Shown: positions 17,568 to 27,611 of the stretch, piece by piece | Numbering within the stretch: the stretch's first letter is position 1 | How the letters are laid out: each line of letters begins with the position of its first letter | From: an uncultured Lachnospiraceae bacterium | GTDB taxonomy: Bacteria > Bacillota > Clostridia > Lachnospirales > Lachnospiraceae | Length of the DNA: 64,000 nucleotides | Assembly: GCA_910588845.1 (NCBI GenBank) | Contig: CAJURU010000012.1 | Span: 1 to 64,000 of the forward strand | Reading direction: 5' to 3' | Notes under the pieces: model-generated | What the model was told of the DNA's origin: nothing | What the model saw: the letters and a program-made list of their open reading frames with translations, nothing else | The model's database searches: none | Made by a program: the position numbers and the translations under genes

Positions 17568-18410
17568 ATGGCGAAGATAATAGACGGAAAAATGATTTCA
17601 CAACAGATCAAAGATGAGTTGAAAGAGAAGGTGGAGAGTTTAAAGGAGCAAGGGAAGACAGGCGCGCTTGCCGTCATCCAGGTGGGGGAAGACCCGGCTT
17701 CCAGCGTGTATGTGAGGAATAAGAAAAATGCCTGCGCCTATATCGGTATTGAATCTTTGGCGTATGAGCTGCCCGGGGAGACCACGGAGGAAGAGCTGCT
17801 TGGGTTGATTGAGGAATTAAATGGCAAAGAGCGGGTCAGGGGAATCCTGGTGCAGCTTCCGTTGCCGGAGCATATCTGTGAAGATAAGGTGATACAGGCA
17901 ATCAGCCCGGATAAAGACGTAGACGGTTTCCATCCACAGAGCGTAGGCGCTATGACGATCGGGCAACCGGGCTTTCTGTCCTGTACGCCGGCCGGCATTA
18001 TCCAGCTGCTCAAACGCTCAGGTGTGGAGATTGCTGGAAAACATTGCGTTATTATTGGCAGAAGTAACATTGTAGGAAAACCGATGGCGCTGCTGATGCT
18101 CAGGGAAAACGCCACGGTTACGATTACGCACTCGAAAACAAAAAATCTTTCCGAACTGTGTAAGCAGGCGGATATTCTTATTGTGGCCATGGGAAAACCG
18201 CAGTTTGTCGGTGCAGAGTATGTCAAAGAGGGTGCAGTTGTCATTGACGTGGGCATTCACCGCGATGAGAACAATAAGCTTTGCGGAGATGTAAAATATG
18301 CGGAGGTGGAGCCGATTGCTTCAGCAATCACCCCAGTTCCGGGCGGCGTGGGTCCAATGACAATTGCAATGCTGATGAATAACTGTGTACAGAGTATAGA
18401 AGAGGGATAA
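17568..18410 (+). CDS. folD: Methylene-THF dehydrogenase / cyclohydrolase
   Basis: A 280-residue bifunctional enzyme interconverting 5,10-methylene-, methenyl- and 10-formyl-THF, directly downstream of fhs in the pathway and on the chromosome. Motifs: VGEDPASSVYVRNK with the catalytic lysine region, GILVQLPLP, DKDVDGFHP, and the dinucleotide-binding IIGRSNIVGKPMA and PVPGGVGPMT. GGAAAGG at 17551-17557 supports ATG 17568 over the longer frame from 17481. The stop is 2 bp before the next ATG, indicating coupling to the downstream zinc-ribbon gene. Confidence 0.95.
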   Translation: MAKIIDGKMISQQIKDELKEKVESLKEQGKTGALAVIQVGEDPASSVYVRNKKNACAYIGIESLAYELPGETTEEELLGLIEELNGKERVRGILVQLPLPEHICEDKVIQAISPDKDVDGFHPQSVGAMTIGQPGFLSCTPAGIIQLLKRSGVEIAGKHCVIIGRSNIVGKPMALLMLRENATVTITHSKTKNLSELCKQADILIVAMGKPQFVGAEYVKEGAVVIDVGIHRDENNKLCGDVKYAEVEPIASAITPVPGGVGPMTIAMLMNNCVQSIEEG

Positions 18411-18412
18411 GG

Positions 18413-19606
18413 ATGAAGTGTGCAAATTGTGGTGCAGAGCTGAAAGTAGGATGTATCTATTGCTCTGTTTGTGGTAAAGAGGCACAGATTGTATCCGATT
18501 ACAATTTGCTGGAAGATGATTTTCTCCGAGATATGTTAAAAGAACGCGAAGATAAAATCCGCGGCGAGGCTGCCAGGGAGGCGCACAAAAAGCAGGCGCC
18601 GGATACGGCTCAAACAAAGCAGACGGGGGAAGCCCGCACGAAGCAGGAGCAAGCGGGCAGGCCAGGCAAACAGAAACGCAGGGTCAAAAAACGCCTGGTG
18701 TTTGCGGTTGTGGCAATTATCTTATTAATAATTCTGATTGTCATGACAGCGCTGATGGTGAACCACAGCAGAGACAATTCTTTTGATTATCAGATGGAGC
18801 AGGCAAGAATCTGCCTGGAAGAAAAAGATTACAGGGCGGCGGAAAATTATGCGGCGCACGCCTTGCAATTGGAGGAGGACAGTTTAGAAGCGAAGCTTCT
18901 TCTAGCAGATATCTATGTACTGCGGGGAGAGGAGCAAAAAGCGGCTGAAATCTTAGAACAGGTATGTAAAATACATACCGATAATCAGGAGGCTTATCAA
19001 AAGCTGATAGATATTTATGATAATCAGAAAGATTATCAAGCGATTCTAAAGCTCAGTGAAGCGGTTGTAGATGAGAATGTTTTGCAATTGTTTTTAAAGT
19101 ATCTTCCTGATATGCCGGAATTTGACATGGAAGAGGGCGTCTACACACAGGAATTTTCTGTGGGGCTCTCTGTGGAGGAGGGAAATAGCATTTATTATAC
19201 GTTGGATGGCACCGACCCCAGGCAGGGACGGGAGTACCAGGAGCCTATTTTCGTCGGACCGGGCCAGACTGTTGAAATACGGGCGATTGCCAGGAATGGC
19301 TATGAGATTTATAGTGATGAGATAACAGGAAAATTTGTTGTAGAGCTTCAGAAACCGGGTAAACCCGGGGTTTCACCCAGCGGCGGCAGTTTCTATGAGG
19401 CGCAGGATATTGTAGTGACCGTGCCGGAAGGATGCAGGGTATATTATACCTGGGACTGCACAACGCCGACCGAAAGTTCGGCACAGTATACGAAGCCTAT
19501 TGCCATGCCGGAAGGGAATAACATTTTGTCGTTGATTGTCGTAGATAAGTATGGTATGAGTTCCGATGTGTTCCGGTGTAATTACATTTATATTCCGCCG
19601 GCTTAG
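18413..19606 (+). CDS. Membrane protein with zinc ribbon, TPR and chitobiase-like C-terminal domains
   Basis: A 397-residue protein of unknown role. An N-terminal zinc ribbon (C3, C6, C17, C20) is followed by a charged linker, one membrane helix (about 95-116) and two to three TPR-like helices (about 125-220). The C-terminus holds two beta-sandwich modules of the type found at the C-terminus of chitobiase/beta-hexosaminidase (about 240-310 and 325-397), with YYTLDGTDPRQG and YYTWDCTTPTESS as matching cores. The predicted topology puts the zinc ribbon in the cytoplasm and the TPR and beta modules outside. It starts 2 bp after folD. Similar proteins are common and uncharacterised in Clostridia; a surface-binding or assembly role is only a guess. 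Confidence 0.75.
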   Translation: MKCANCGAELKVGCIYCSVCGKEAQIVSDYNLLEDDFLRDMLKEREDKIRGEAAREAHKKQAPDTAQTKQTGEARTKQEQAGRPGKQKRRVKKRLVFAVVAIILLIILIVMTALMVNHSRDNSFDYQMEQARICLEEKDYRAAENYAAHALQLEEDSLEAKLLLADIYVLRGEEQKAAEILEQVCKIHTDNQEAYQKLIDIYDNQKDYQAILKLSEAVVDENVLQLFLKYLPDMPEFDMEEGVYTQEFSVGLSVEEGNSIYYTLDGTDPRQGREYQEPIFVGPGQTVEIRAIARNGYEIYSDEITGKFVVELQKPGKPGVSPSGGSFYEAQDIVVTVPEGCRVYYTWDCTTPTESSAQYTKPIAMPEGNNILSLIVVDKYGMSSDVFRCNYIYIPPA

Positions 19607-19685
19607 AAAAGCATTTTTGATAGGATTGAATCATGATATTAAGCAATTGACACATAGTTTGAATGATAGGAAAAGGATGTGCCCT

Positions 19686-20813
19686 ATGAAAGATTTACAG
19701 ATAATCCGTGAGGAGATAGACGAAATAGACGGTCAGATTGTCAGCCTGTACGAAGAACGTATGCAGCGCACTACGGAGGTTGCAGAGTACAAAATTTCCG
19801 TGGGCAAACCGGTGTTGGATAAGCAGCGCGAGAGCGAGAAATTAGAGCGTGTCAGGGCGCAGGCGAAAGAGGAAAACCGTTACGGCGTGGGAGAATTGTT
19901 TGAGCATATTATGGCGATGAGCAGAAAACGCCAGTACCAGCTTCTGCGGAAGAACGGGCAAGCACAGGACTTTGGGTTTGCACAGGTAGATGAGCTTCCA
20001 TTTTATACGAAGAAAATCGTTTACCAGGGAACGCAGGGCGCATACAGCCAGCTTGCTATGAAGGCCTACTTCGGGGAAGATATGGAAGGATATCATGTCG
20101 ATACCTGGCGGGATGCCATGGAAGCGATTTGTAAGGGCGAGGCAGATTATGCAGTACTTCCCATAGAGAATTCGTCTGCGGGAATTGTGGGAGAGAATTT
20201 TGATTTGATGCTGGAATATGACAATTATATTGTGGCAGAGCAGACCATTAAGATTGAACATGCCCTGCTGGGGCTTCCAGATGCGGAGATTTCCGATATC
20301 AGGACGGTTTATTCCCATCCGCAGGCATTGATGCAGAGCGTTGATTTTTTAGATGAACATAGCGAGTGGGAAAGAGTATCGGTGAAAAATACGGCCGTTG
20401 CCGCCAAGCAGGTGGTGAAGGAGCAGAGGAAGGACCAGGCGGCGATTGCCAGCGAGGTGTCAGCAGAACTCTATGGGCTCAAGATTTTAAAGAACAACAT
20501 CAATTATAGTGATGAGAACAGTACGCGTTTTATCATTGTGGGCGGAAAGAAAATCAGGATCAAAGGCGCACAAAAAGTGAGCATTTGTTTTGAGACGGCT
20601 CATGAGAGCGGCTCCCTGTACCGTATGCTCTCACATTTTATGTTCAATAATCTCAACATGGTTAAGATAGAATCGAGACCGATGAAGGATAAGAGTTTTG
20701 AATACCGATTTTTTGTGGATTTGCAAGGAAACCTGGGCGATGGAGCAGTGCAGAACGCCTTGCGGGGACTGGTGGAGGAATCCCTTTCCATGAAAGTGCT
20801 GGGAAATTATTAA
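19686..20813 (+). CDS. pheA: Bifunctional chorismate mutase / prephenate dehydratase
   Basis: A 375-residue P-protein making phenylpyruvate from chorismate for phenylalanine. The chorismate mutase domain (about 1-90) starts LQIIREEIDEIDGQIVSLYEER. The prephenate dehydratase domain (about 108-290) has YQGTQGAYSQLA, LPIENSSAG and NSTRFIIVG. The C-terminal ACT domain (about 300-370) with ESRPM is the usual site of phenylalanine feedback inhibition. ATG 19686 is chosen because AGGAAAAGG at 19668-19676 is correctly spaced for it but abuts the ATG at 19677. No T-box is seen in the short gap upstream. Confidence 0.95.
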   Translation: MKDLQIIREEIDEIDGQIVSLYEERMQRTTEVAEYKISVGKPVLDKQRESEKLERVRAQAKEENRYGVGELFEHIMAMSRKRQYQLLRKNGQAQDFGFAQVDELPFYTKKIVYQGTQGAYSQLAMKAYFGEDMEGYHVDTWRDAMEAICKGEADYAVLPIENSSAGIVGENFDLMLEYDNYIVAEQTIKIEHALLGLPDAEISDIRTVYSHPQALMQSVDFLDEHSEWERVSVKNTAVAAKQVVKEQRKDQAAIASEVSAELYGLKILKNNINYSDENSTRFIIVGGKKIRIKGAQKVSICFETAHESGSLYRMLSHFMFNNLNMVKIESRPMKDKSFEYRFFVDLQGNLGDGAVQNALRGLVEESLSMKVLGNY

Positions 20814-20829
20814 AGTGAGGATTAGGCAG

Positions 20830-22137
20830 ATGGAAAACGCAGCAAATATGATATTATACCGCGATTTGGAACAGGGACAGATTTTTGACAATATGACTTG
20901 GATCATGGAACATTATGACAGTGATTACTACAACCGTGAAGATATCAGGTCCTTATGTTACGAGAGCTTTCATGACCTTATTGAGCTCTCTGCGAGTCAT
21001 GGGTTTGAGGGTAATTTATGGCATAATTACCTGACCTATCTAATGGTAAACAATGAGAACGCATACAGTACGGCATGTGAAATCAGGGGCAGAATTACCG
21101 GCAGTATCAATGAGCTTGCGAATCATGATTTTGCAATCTTTAAAGATTTGTTCAGTTTTGATTTTGGGAGATTGATTGAGAACTTAAAAATGCCGAAACT
21201 TGGGCTGCTTGGGGATTACCACCGCTGTGAGCAGAGCGGGAAGGTATTTAACCGCAGAATCCGTGACCGTATCTGTAGTCTGAGCGTCCAGTTAGAACAG
21301 GCAAAAACAGTTGCGCAATTTCAGGAAGAAGTTACGGAGTTTTACCGTGAGTTTGGCGTAGGCAAGCTGGGTCTGCATAAGGCGTTTCGCGTTGAACATG
21401 AAGAGCAGGGGGCAAAGATTGTGCCGATTACCAACATTGCCCATGTGCATCTTGCAGATTTGGTGGGGTATGAACTTGCCAAGCAAAAATTAATTGACAA
21501 CACCCAGGCGTTTGTGCGGGGCAGGCAGGCCAACAACTGTCTGCTGTTCGGTGATGCAGGCACGGGCAAGTCTTCCAGTATCAAGGCTATCATTAACCAG
21601 TATTACGATGAAGGACTGCGCATGATAGAAGTATATAAGCATCAGTTTCAGGATTTGAATTCTATTATTTCCCAAATTAAGAATCGCAATTACAAATTTA
21701 TCATATATATGGATGACCTGTCTTTTGAGGAATTCGAGATTGAGTATAAATATCTGAAAGCTGTCATCGAGGGAGGACTGGAAAAAAAGCCGGATAACGT
21801 GTTGATATATGCGACCTCCAACCGCAGGCATCTTGTGCGTGAGAAGTTCAGTGACAAGCAGGAGCGTGATGACGAGCTTCATACTAATGATACCGTACAG
21901 GAGAAATTGTCACTGGTAGCGAGGTTTGGGGTTACCATATATTTTGGTGCGCCGGATAAGAAAGAATACCACCATATTGTTAAAAGCCTTGCTGCGGCAA
22001 ACGGGATACAGATGGAAGACGACGGCCTGCTTTTAGAGGCGGACAGATGGGAATTGAATCATGGCGGGCGTTCCGGGAGAACAGCGCAGCAGTTTATTAA
22101 TTATTTGCTGGGAAAAGAATCACAAACCCCGCGCTAA
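20830..22137 (+). CDS. DUF815-type AAA ATPase
   Basis: A 435-residue protein with an N-terminal helical region and a C-terminal AAA-type ATPase of the DUF815 family. Walker A is CLLFGDAGTGKSSS (about 238-250) and the Walker B-like strand is KFIIYMDDLSFEEFE. A sensor-like LIYATSNRRHLV and the C-terminal GRSGRTAQQFINYLL are also present. The function of the family is not established. The start is probably ATG 20830, with GAGGATTAGG before it, rather than GTG 20815, which is 1 bp after the pheA stop. It precedes ppx and ppk1 in the same direction. Confidence 0.82.
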   Translation: MENAANMILYRDLEQGQIFDNMTWIMEHYDSDYYNREDIRSLCYESFHDLIELSASHGFEGNLWHNYLTYLMVNNENAYSTACEIRGRITGSINELANHDFAIFKDLFSFDFGRLIENLKMPKLGLLGDYHRCEQSGKVFNRRIRDRICSLSVQLEQAKTVAQFQEEVTEFYREFGVGKLGLHKAFRVEHEEQGAKIVPITNIAHVHLADLVGYELAKQKLIDNTQAFVRGRQANNCLLFGDAGTGKSSSIKAIINQYYDEGLRMIEVYKHQFQDLNSIISQIKNRNYKFIIYMDDLSFEEFEIEYKYLKAVIEGGLEKKPDNVLIYATSNRRHLVREKFSDKQERDDELHTNDTVQEKLSLVARFGVTIYFGAPDKKEYHHIVKSLAAANGIQMEDDGLLLEADRWELNHGGRSGRTAQQFINYLLGKESQTPR

Positions 22138-22173
22138 TCTGTCGGGGTATCAAATAAGTGGGAGGGTGGAACT

Positions 22174-23706
22174 ATGAAGATTACGACGTTTGCAGCAATT
22201 TATATCGGCTCCTATGAAGTGAGCATGAAGGTATTTGAAATTCGCCCGGGCAGGAAGATACGGCTTGTGGATTATGTGCGCAGCCGTCTGGAGCTGGGGT
22301 TGGACGCTTACAGTAAGGGCGTGATTGGCTATGAGCTGGTAGAGGATCTCTGTCAGGTGCTCAAAGAATTCCATTCCATCATGGACGGCTATAAAGTAGA
22401 TACATATAAGGCGTATGCGGGAAACATGCTGCGCACGGTGAGCAATGGGTTGTTTATCTTAGACCAGATCCGCATACGCACCCAGATAGAAGTTACAGTG
22501 GCAAGTAACTCCCAGCTGCGTTTTTTAAGCTATGAATCGTTGGCGGCGTCTCCGGAATTCGAGAAAATGATTGGGCAGGGAGCCGTTGTGGTGGATGTTG
22601 GCGGTGGAAGTATGCAGATTACGCTGTTCCAGAAAGGGACGGCTGTGACAACCCAGCGCATTGAGCTGGGAATTATGCGTATCTGGGAAAAACTGTCTAA
22701 AATCCGCAATATGGTTTCCCATTATGAGACGCAGATTCAGGAACTGATAGATAAAGAGCTGGAAATATTTAAGAGGCTGTATCTTGAGGGCAAGGATATA
22801 CAGTATGTGATTCTCATGGGGGATTATATCGGCGAGATGGTCAAAGGTTTCTCTAAGAAATTAGATGACGGCACGATTGAGACGGAACGGTTTCTGAAAC
22901 TGCTGAATAAATGGCATAAGAAATCACCGAAAGAGATTGCCATAGAATTGAATCTTGTCAATGAGAACGACCCCTTGATTTTACCTTCTGTGGTGTTGTA
23001 CAAGCGGCTGACAGAGGAGATGAACGCTGATTTTGTGTGGGTGCCGGGGGTCAGCATCGGAGATGGAATTGTCTGCGACTATGCGCATAAGAATCACATG
23101 ATTCGTTTTCTGCATGATCTCGATAAGGATGTGTTGGCAGCCTCTAAGAATCTTGCCGAGCGTTATCAGAGTTATTCCGGCCATACGGAGTCTGTGTTGT
23201 CCACAAGCACGGTAATTTTTAACGCCATGAAAAAGGTGCATGGCATGAGTAAGCGGGAGCGCCTGTTGTTACAGGTGGCGGCTATTTTGCATGACTGCGG
23301 ACGTTATGTCAGTTTGACGAATCAGTTCGTCTGCTCGTATCAGATTATCATGGCGTCGGAGATAATTGGACTGACGGACCTGGAGCGGGAAATTGTGGCA
23401 AGCACGGTTAAATACAATTCCCTGCCAAGACCGCCTTATGAGAGCCTGAGAGATAAGATGGATAAGGACAGCTATGTGATTGTGTCAAAGCTTACGGCAA
23501 TTTTAAAGATTGCGAATGCCATGGATCGCAGCCATAAGCAGAAATTTGAGAATATCCGGGCGGCGTTGAGAGGCAAAGAGTTAATTATCACGATTGAGAC
23601 TAAGGAAAATACGGTGCTGGAGAAGGGGCTTTTTTCTACCTATGCGGAATCGTTTGAAGAGGTGTTCAGCATCATGCCCAAAATAAAAGAAAAGAGAATA
23701 TTTTAA
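22174..23706 (+). CDS. ppx: Exopolyphosphatase (Ppx/GppA family) with HD domain
   Basis: A 510-residue protein with an ASKHA-fold Ppx/GppA N-terminal half (VVVDVGGGSMQITLF phosphate-binding loop; YAGNMLRTVSNG) and a C-terminal HD domain (about 325-480; AAILHDCGRYVS). The family removes phosphate from polyphosphate ends or hydrolyses pppGpp. It sits just before ppk1, giving a synthesis/degradation pair for polyphosphate. GGGAGGGTGG precedes the ATG. Whether it acts on polyP or on (p)ppGpp cannot be told from sequence alone. Confidence 0.9.
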   Translation: MKITTFAAIYIGSYEVSMKVFEIRPGRKIRLVDYVRSRLELGLDAYSKGVIGYELVEDLCQVLKEFHSIMDGYKVDTYKAYAGNMLRTVSNGLFILDQIRIRTQIEVTVASNSQLRFLSYESLAASPEFEKMIGQGAVVVDVGGGSMQITLFQKGTAVTTQRIELGIMRIWEKLSKIRNMVSHYETQIQELIDKELEIFKRLYLEGKDIQYVILMGDYIGEMVKGFSKKLDDGTIETERFLKLLNKWHKKSPKEIAIELNLVNENDPLILPSVVLYKRLTEEMNADFVWVPGVSIGDGIVCDYAHKNHMIRFLHDLDKDVLAASKNLAERYQSYSGHTESVLSTSTVIFNAMKKVHGMSKRERLLLQVAAILHDCGRYVSLTNQFVCSYQIIMASEIIGLTDLEREIVASTVKYNSLPRPPYESLRDKMDKDSYVIVSKLTAILKIANAMDRSHKQKFENIRAALRGKELIITIETKENTVLEKGLFSTYAESFEEVFSIMPKIKEKRIF

Positions 23707-23777
23707 GTTGCAGCCTGCACGCGGGCAGAGCTGTAAGTTGAGGTGAAAGAGAATAAAATATTACAAGGAGGCAGCAT

Positions 23778-25910
23778 ATGGAAAGAGAAAAAGATTTTCT
23801 TAATTCTGAGTATTATGAAAACAGGGAGTTGAGCTGGCTGAAGTTTAACCAGCGTGTTTTGAATGAAGCAAGAGATAAATCCATCCCCCTGCTGGAGAGG
23901 TTGAAATTTGTGAGCATCACCTCCTCCAACTTGGACGAATTCTTCATGGTGCGCGTGGCGTCGTTAAAAGATATGGTGCATGCAGGCTATAAAAAGAGAG
24001 ACATTGCAGGCATGACTGCCCAGGAGCAATTGGATGCGATTAATAAGGATACCCGGGCGTTGGTGGAATTGCAATATTCTACCTATAATCGTTCCCTTCT
24101 GCCTTTGCTCCAACATCATGGGATTGAGATCATTGCCGCCCACGAAGATCTAACGTCCAAACAGGCAGAGTTTGTGGACCACTATTTTCAGGAAAACGTT
24201 TATCCGGTGCTTACGCCGATGGCGGTGGACGCTTCCCGTCCGTTTCCCTTAATCCGCAACAAATCGTTGAATATTGCCGCGCTTCTGACGAAGAAGGAAG
24301 ACAAAAAAGGTGAGACGGAGTTTGCCACTGTCCAGGTGCCGTCTGTGCTTCCGCGGATCGTGAGAATTCCTTCAAGTGAAGAAGGCGTTAGGACATTTCT
24401 TTTGTTAGAGCAGATCATAGAGCGCAATATTCAGCAATTGTTCCTGAATTATGATGTGCTCTGTGCTTATCCCTACCGCATTATGCGTAACGCTGACTTG
24501 AGTATTGACGAGGATGAGGCGGAAGATTTGTTACAGGAAATCCAGAAACAATTAAAGAGGCGTCAGTGGGGCGAGGTCATTCGTTTAGAGGTGGAGGAAA
24601 AGGTCGACAAACGGCTGTTGTCCATCTTAAAAGAAGATCTTCATATTGCCCAGGAAGATATTTATAAAATCAGCGGACCTCTGGATTTGACTTTCCTCAT
24701 GAAGATGTACGGTATCGAGGGCGGGGATGAACTGCGCTATCCCTCTTATAAGCCGCAGCTGGTGCCGGAGATTGCCCCTGGATGCGATATTTTTGCGGCA
24801 ATCCGTAAAGGCGATATATTGCTGCACCATCCTTATCAGACGTTTGACCCGGTGGTTGACTTTATCCGTCAGGCATCCAAAGACCCGGATGTGCTTGCGA
24901 TTAAACAGACGCTGTACCGTGTCAGCGGCAATTCCCCGATTATTGCCTCTCTGGCGCAGGCAGCAGAGAACGGCAAGCAGGTGTCCGTATTGGTAGAGTT
25001 AAAAGCGCGCTTTGACGAGGAGAATAATATTGTGTGGGCAAAGAAGCTGGAGAAGGCTGGATGCCATGTTATCTACGGCTTGGTGGGGCTCAAAACACAT
25101 AGCAAAATTGCGCTGGTGGTGCGCAGGGAGGAAGATGGAATCCGCCGGTATGTGCATTTGGGAACCGGCAACTATAATGATTCCACGGCGAAATTGTATA
25201 CAGACCTTGGAATGTTCACCTGTTCGGAGGCGATTGGAGAGGACGCCACGGCGGTGTTTAACATGCTGTCCGGTTATTCTGAACCTCTTACCTGGAATAA
25301 ACTTGTGGTAGCGCCTATTTGGCTGCGCAAACGTTTCCTCAAGATGATTAAGCGGGAGATAAAGCATGCTCAGTCAGGGAAACAGGCATTTATCAAAGCA
25401 AAGATGAACTCTCTGTGTGACAGGGATATCATTGCAGCATTGTACGAGGCTTCTGCGGCTGGGGTGAAGATTGAACTTGTTGTGCGCGGTATCTGCTGTC
25501 TCAAGACCGGTATTCCGGGAATCAGTGAAAATATTACGGTGTGTTCCATCGTAGGCAATTTTTTAGAGCACAGCCGTATTTTCTGGTTCCACAACGACGG
25601 GCAGGAAGAAATCTATATGGGAAGCGCGGACTGGATGCCCAGGAACCTTGACCGGCGTGTAGAAATTATGTTCCCTGTGGAGGACGAAAGACTGATGGAT
25701 GCGGTGCGCCACGTTCTGGAGACGCAGCTTGCAGACAATACGAAGGCTAACATTTTACAGCCAGGTGGAAAATATGAGAAGATTGATAAACGAGGGAAGA
25801 GGCTGGTAAATTCGCAGCAGCAGTTTTGCGAGGAGGCAAAGCAGGCTGTGCCTAAAAAGGCAAATGTCTACCAGGATAGGGTATTCGTTCCGGCGGAGCC
25901 AGTAGATTGA
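23778..25910 (+). CDS. ppk1: Polyphosphate kinase 1
   Basis: A 710-residue enzyme that polymerises ATP gamma-phosphate into polyphosphate. N-terminal NRELSWLKFNQRVL and SNLDEFFMVRV are hallmark motifs. Two phospholipase D-like lobes follow. H441 in GLKTHSKIAL corresponds to the autophosphorylated histidine, and H460 in YVHLGTGNYN to the second conserved histidine. AAGGAGG precedes the ATG. The stop overlaps the upstream region of the following HAD gene, consistent with one transcript ppx-ppk1-HAD. Confidence 0.96.
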   Translation: MEREKDFLNSEYYENRELSWLKFNQRVLNEARDKSIPLLERLKFVSITSSNLDEFFMVRVASLKDMVHAGYKKRDIAGMTAQEQLDAINKDTRALVELQYSTYNRSLLPLLQHHGIEIIAAHEDLTSKQAEFVDHYFQENVYPVLTPMAVDASRPFPLIRNKSLNIAALLTKKEDKKGETEFATVQVPSVLPRIVRIPSSEEGVRTFLLLEQIIERNIQQLFLNYDVLCAYPYRIMRNADLSIDEDEAEDLLQEIQKQLKRRQWGEVIRLEVEEKVDKRLLSILKEDLHIAQEDIYKISGPLDLTFLMKMYGIEGGDELRYPSYKPQLVPEIAPGCDIFAAIRKGDILLHHPYQTFDPVVDFIRQASKDPDVLAIKQTLYRVSGNSPIIASLAQAAENGKQVSVLVELKARFDEENNIVWAKKLEKAGCHVIYGLVGLKTHSKIALVVRREEDGIRRYVHLGTGNYNDSTAKLYTDLGMFTCSEAIGEDATAVFNMLSGYSEPLTWNKLVVAPIWLRKRFLKMIKREIKHAQSGKQAFIKAKMNSLCDRDIIAALYEASAAGVKIELVVRGICCLKTGIPGISENITVCSIVGNFLEHSRIFWFHNDGQEEIYMGSADWMPRNLDRRVEIMFPVEDERLMDAVRHVLETQLADNTKANILQPGGKYEKIDKRGKRLVNSQQQFCEEAKQAVPKKANVYQDRVFVPAEPVD

Positions 25911-25924
25911 ATGAGGAGGACGTT

Positions 25925-26737
25925 ATGACAAGCAAAATCCTGTTTACGGATTTAGATGATACACTATTGGATGAAAACAAGGGAATCTGCCAGGAGAATC
26001 GTGAAAAAATTGCACAGATGTTAGAGCAGGGGCATTATTTTGTGATTACGACAGGGCGGCCTACGGCGACGGGGAAAATTGTTGTCAGGGAATTGGGGCT
26101 GACGATGCCGGGCTGTTACATGGCGGCGTTTAACGGGGCGGTCATCTATGACTGCGCGGCCCAGCGTGTGCTTGCCCAGCGCACAATCCCTTTATTTATG
26201 GCAAAAGAGATTATTGACGAGGCGCATAAAGAAGGAATATATGTACATAGCTACCAGTCGGATATTATATTGACCGAGGAGCACAGCCCGGAGCTCGATT
26301 TTTATCTCAGCAAGGTCAAGATGGAATACCAGTTGGTTCCCGATATCTATAGCCGGCTGCAAACGGAGCCGAACAAAATTTTGATGATTGATTTGGAGGG
26401 AGAGGGAAGATTACAGAAGTTCAAAAAGCAGCATGAGAGATTTCAGGAGCACAGCAACAGCTTTTTTTCACGCAATGAATACCTGGAAATCTGCCCCAAA
26501 GACACGGACAAGGGAAGTGCAGTAACCTATGTCACCCAGTTTTTGGGGGTTTTGCCGGAAAATACAGTGGCGGTCGGCGATGAGCGCAACGATATCCCTA
26601 TGATACAGGCGGCGCATACCGGGGTGGCAGTGAAAAACAGCCACCCGGATATCAGGCGAGCGGCAGACTATATTACCAGCCGCGACAGCTCACATGGCGC
26701 GGTGGCCGAGGTAATAGATAAATTTATCCTTGCTTGA
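25925..26737 (+). CDS. Cof-type HAD-superfamily phosphatase
   Basis: A 270-residue haloacid dehalogenase hydrolase of the Cof/IIB type. Motif I is DLDDTLLDENKG, the acidic motif IV is AVGDERNDIPMIQ, and a cap domain lies between them. These enzymes dephosphorylate sugar phosphates, flavin or PLP. The substrate is not predictable here. GAGGAGG at 25913-25919 supports ATG 25925; the TTG at 25907 overlaps the ppk1 stop. Its 3' end overlaps the convergent PHP gene by 14 bp. Confidence 0.9.
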   Translation: MTSKILFTDLDDTLLDENKGICQENREKIAQMLEQGHYFVITTGRPTATGKIVVRELGLTMPGCYMAAFNGAVIYDCAAQRVLAQRTIPLFMAKEIIDEAHKEGIYVHSYQSDIILTEEHSPELDFYLSKVKMEYQLVPDIYSRLQTEPNKILMIDLEGEGRLQKFKKQHERFQEHSNSFFSRNEYLEICPKDTDKGSAVTYVTQFLGVLPENTVAVGDERNDIPMIQAAHTGVAVKNSHPDIRRAADYITSRDSSHGAVAEVIDKFILA

Positions 26738-27596
26738 GATTTTGGCGGTATTCCTTGATTTTGGCAAGGATATCATAGGGGATTTGCAGGTTCCCCTTTC
26801 CGCTTCCCAGGCGAATGTGGGGCTTATTGGCGCCGTGGAAGTCGGAACCGCCGCTGACTAACAAGTCAAATTCATGCGCCAGTGTGAGCATATTCGATTC
26901 ATCGCCCGGCGTGTTCATGGAATAGACAGCCTCCATCCCATCGAGTCCCTCCGCTTTCAAATCACGAATAAAGCAGCGCAGTTTATCATAATTCATATGG
27001 CATAGTACCGGATGGGCAAAAAAGGCAAGTCCGCCGCCAAGACGGATGAGCCTGACGGCTTCAAACGGCGTAATTTTTTCACGGGGCACATAACAGCGGC
27101 AGTCGTCTCCCAGGTATTTGTCGAAGACGGTCTTGCGGTCTTTGACAAAACCGTTATCTACCAGATAGCCGGCAAAATGTGCCCGCGTGATCACGCTGTC
27201 AGGATATTTCTCGTAAAGTCCTTTCATGGTAATGTCAAAACCTTCTTTTCTTAAAAGAGCAACCATTTTCTCATTGCGTATGTCTCTGCCGTCCACAAAA
27301 TCATGGAGCCTGGCAAGGAATTCACGATTATTTTCATCAATATAATAGCCCAGGATATGGACTTCCCTGCCTTCGTAGTCGGTGGAGAGCTCAACGCCCG
27401 GTACCAATTCCAGACCCAGCGATTTAGCAGCTGGGCGTGCTTTGGCAATGCCGTGGATGCAGTCGTGGTCCGTCAGCGCGATGGCGGATAGTCCGACTTC
27501 CTTGGCATGTTCCATTAGCTCCTGCGGAGTCAGCGTGCCGTCAGATTCCGTGGAATGAGTGTGTAAATCTATTCGTTCACCTGATAATTTTGTCAT
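26724..27596 (-). CDS. PHP-domain phosphoesterase (YciV/TrpH-like)
   Basis: A 290-residue metal-dependent phosphoesterase. PHP motifs: IDLHTHSTESDGTLTP, ALTDHDCIHG, VPGVELST, FAHPVL and SGGSDFHG. Members act as 3',5'-nucleotide bisphosphate phosphatases or 5'-3' RNA exonucleases. On the minus strand GAAAGGA precedes the ATG. It is convergent with the HAD gene, sharing 14 bp, and divergent from the CAP-domain gene with 91 bp between start codons. Confidence 0.9.
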   Translation of the reverse strand: MTKLSGERIDLHTHSTESDGTLTPQELMEHAKEVGLSAIALTDHDCIHGIAKARPAAKSLGLELVPGVELSTDYEGREVHILGYYIDENNREFLARLHDFVDGRDIRNEKMVALLRKEGFDITMKGLYEKYPDSVITRAHFAGYLVDNGFVKDRKTVFDKYLGDDCRCYVPREKITPFEAVRLIRLGGGLAFFAHPVLCHMNYDKLRCFIRDLKAEGLDGMEAVYSMNTPGDESNMLTLAHEFDLLVSGGSDFHGANKPHIRLGSGKGNLQIPYDILAKIKEYRQNLKQG

Positions 27597-27611
27597 AGGA
27601 AATCCTTTCTA

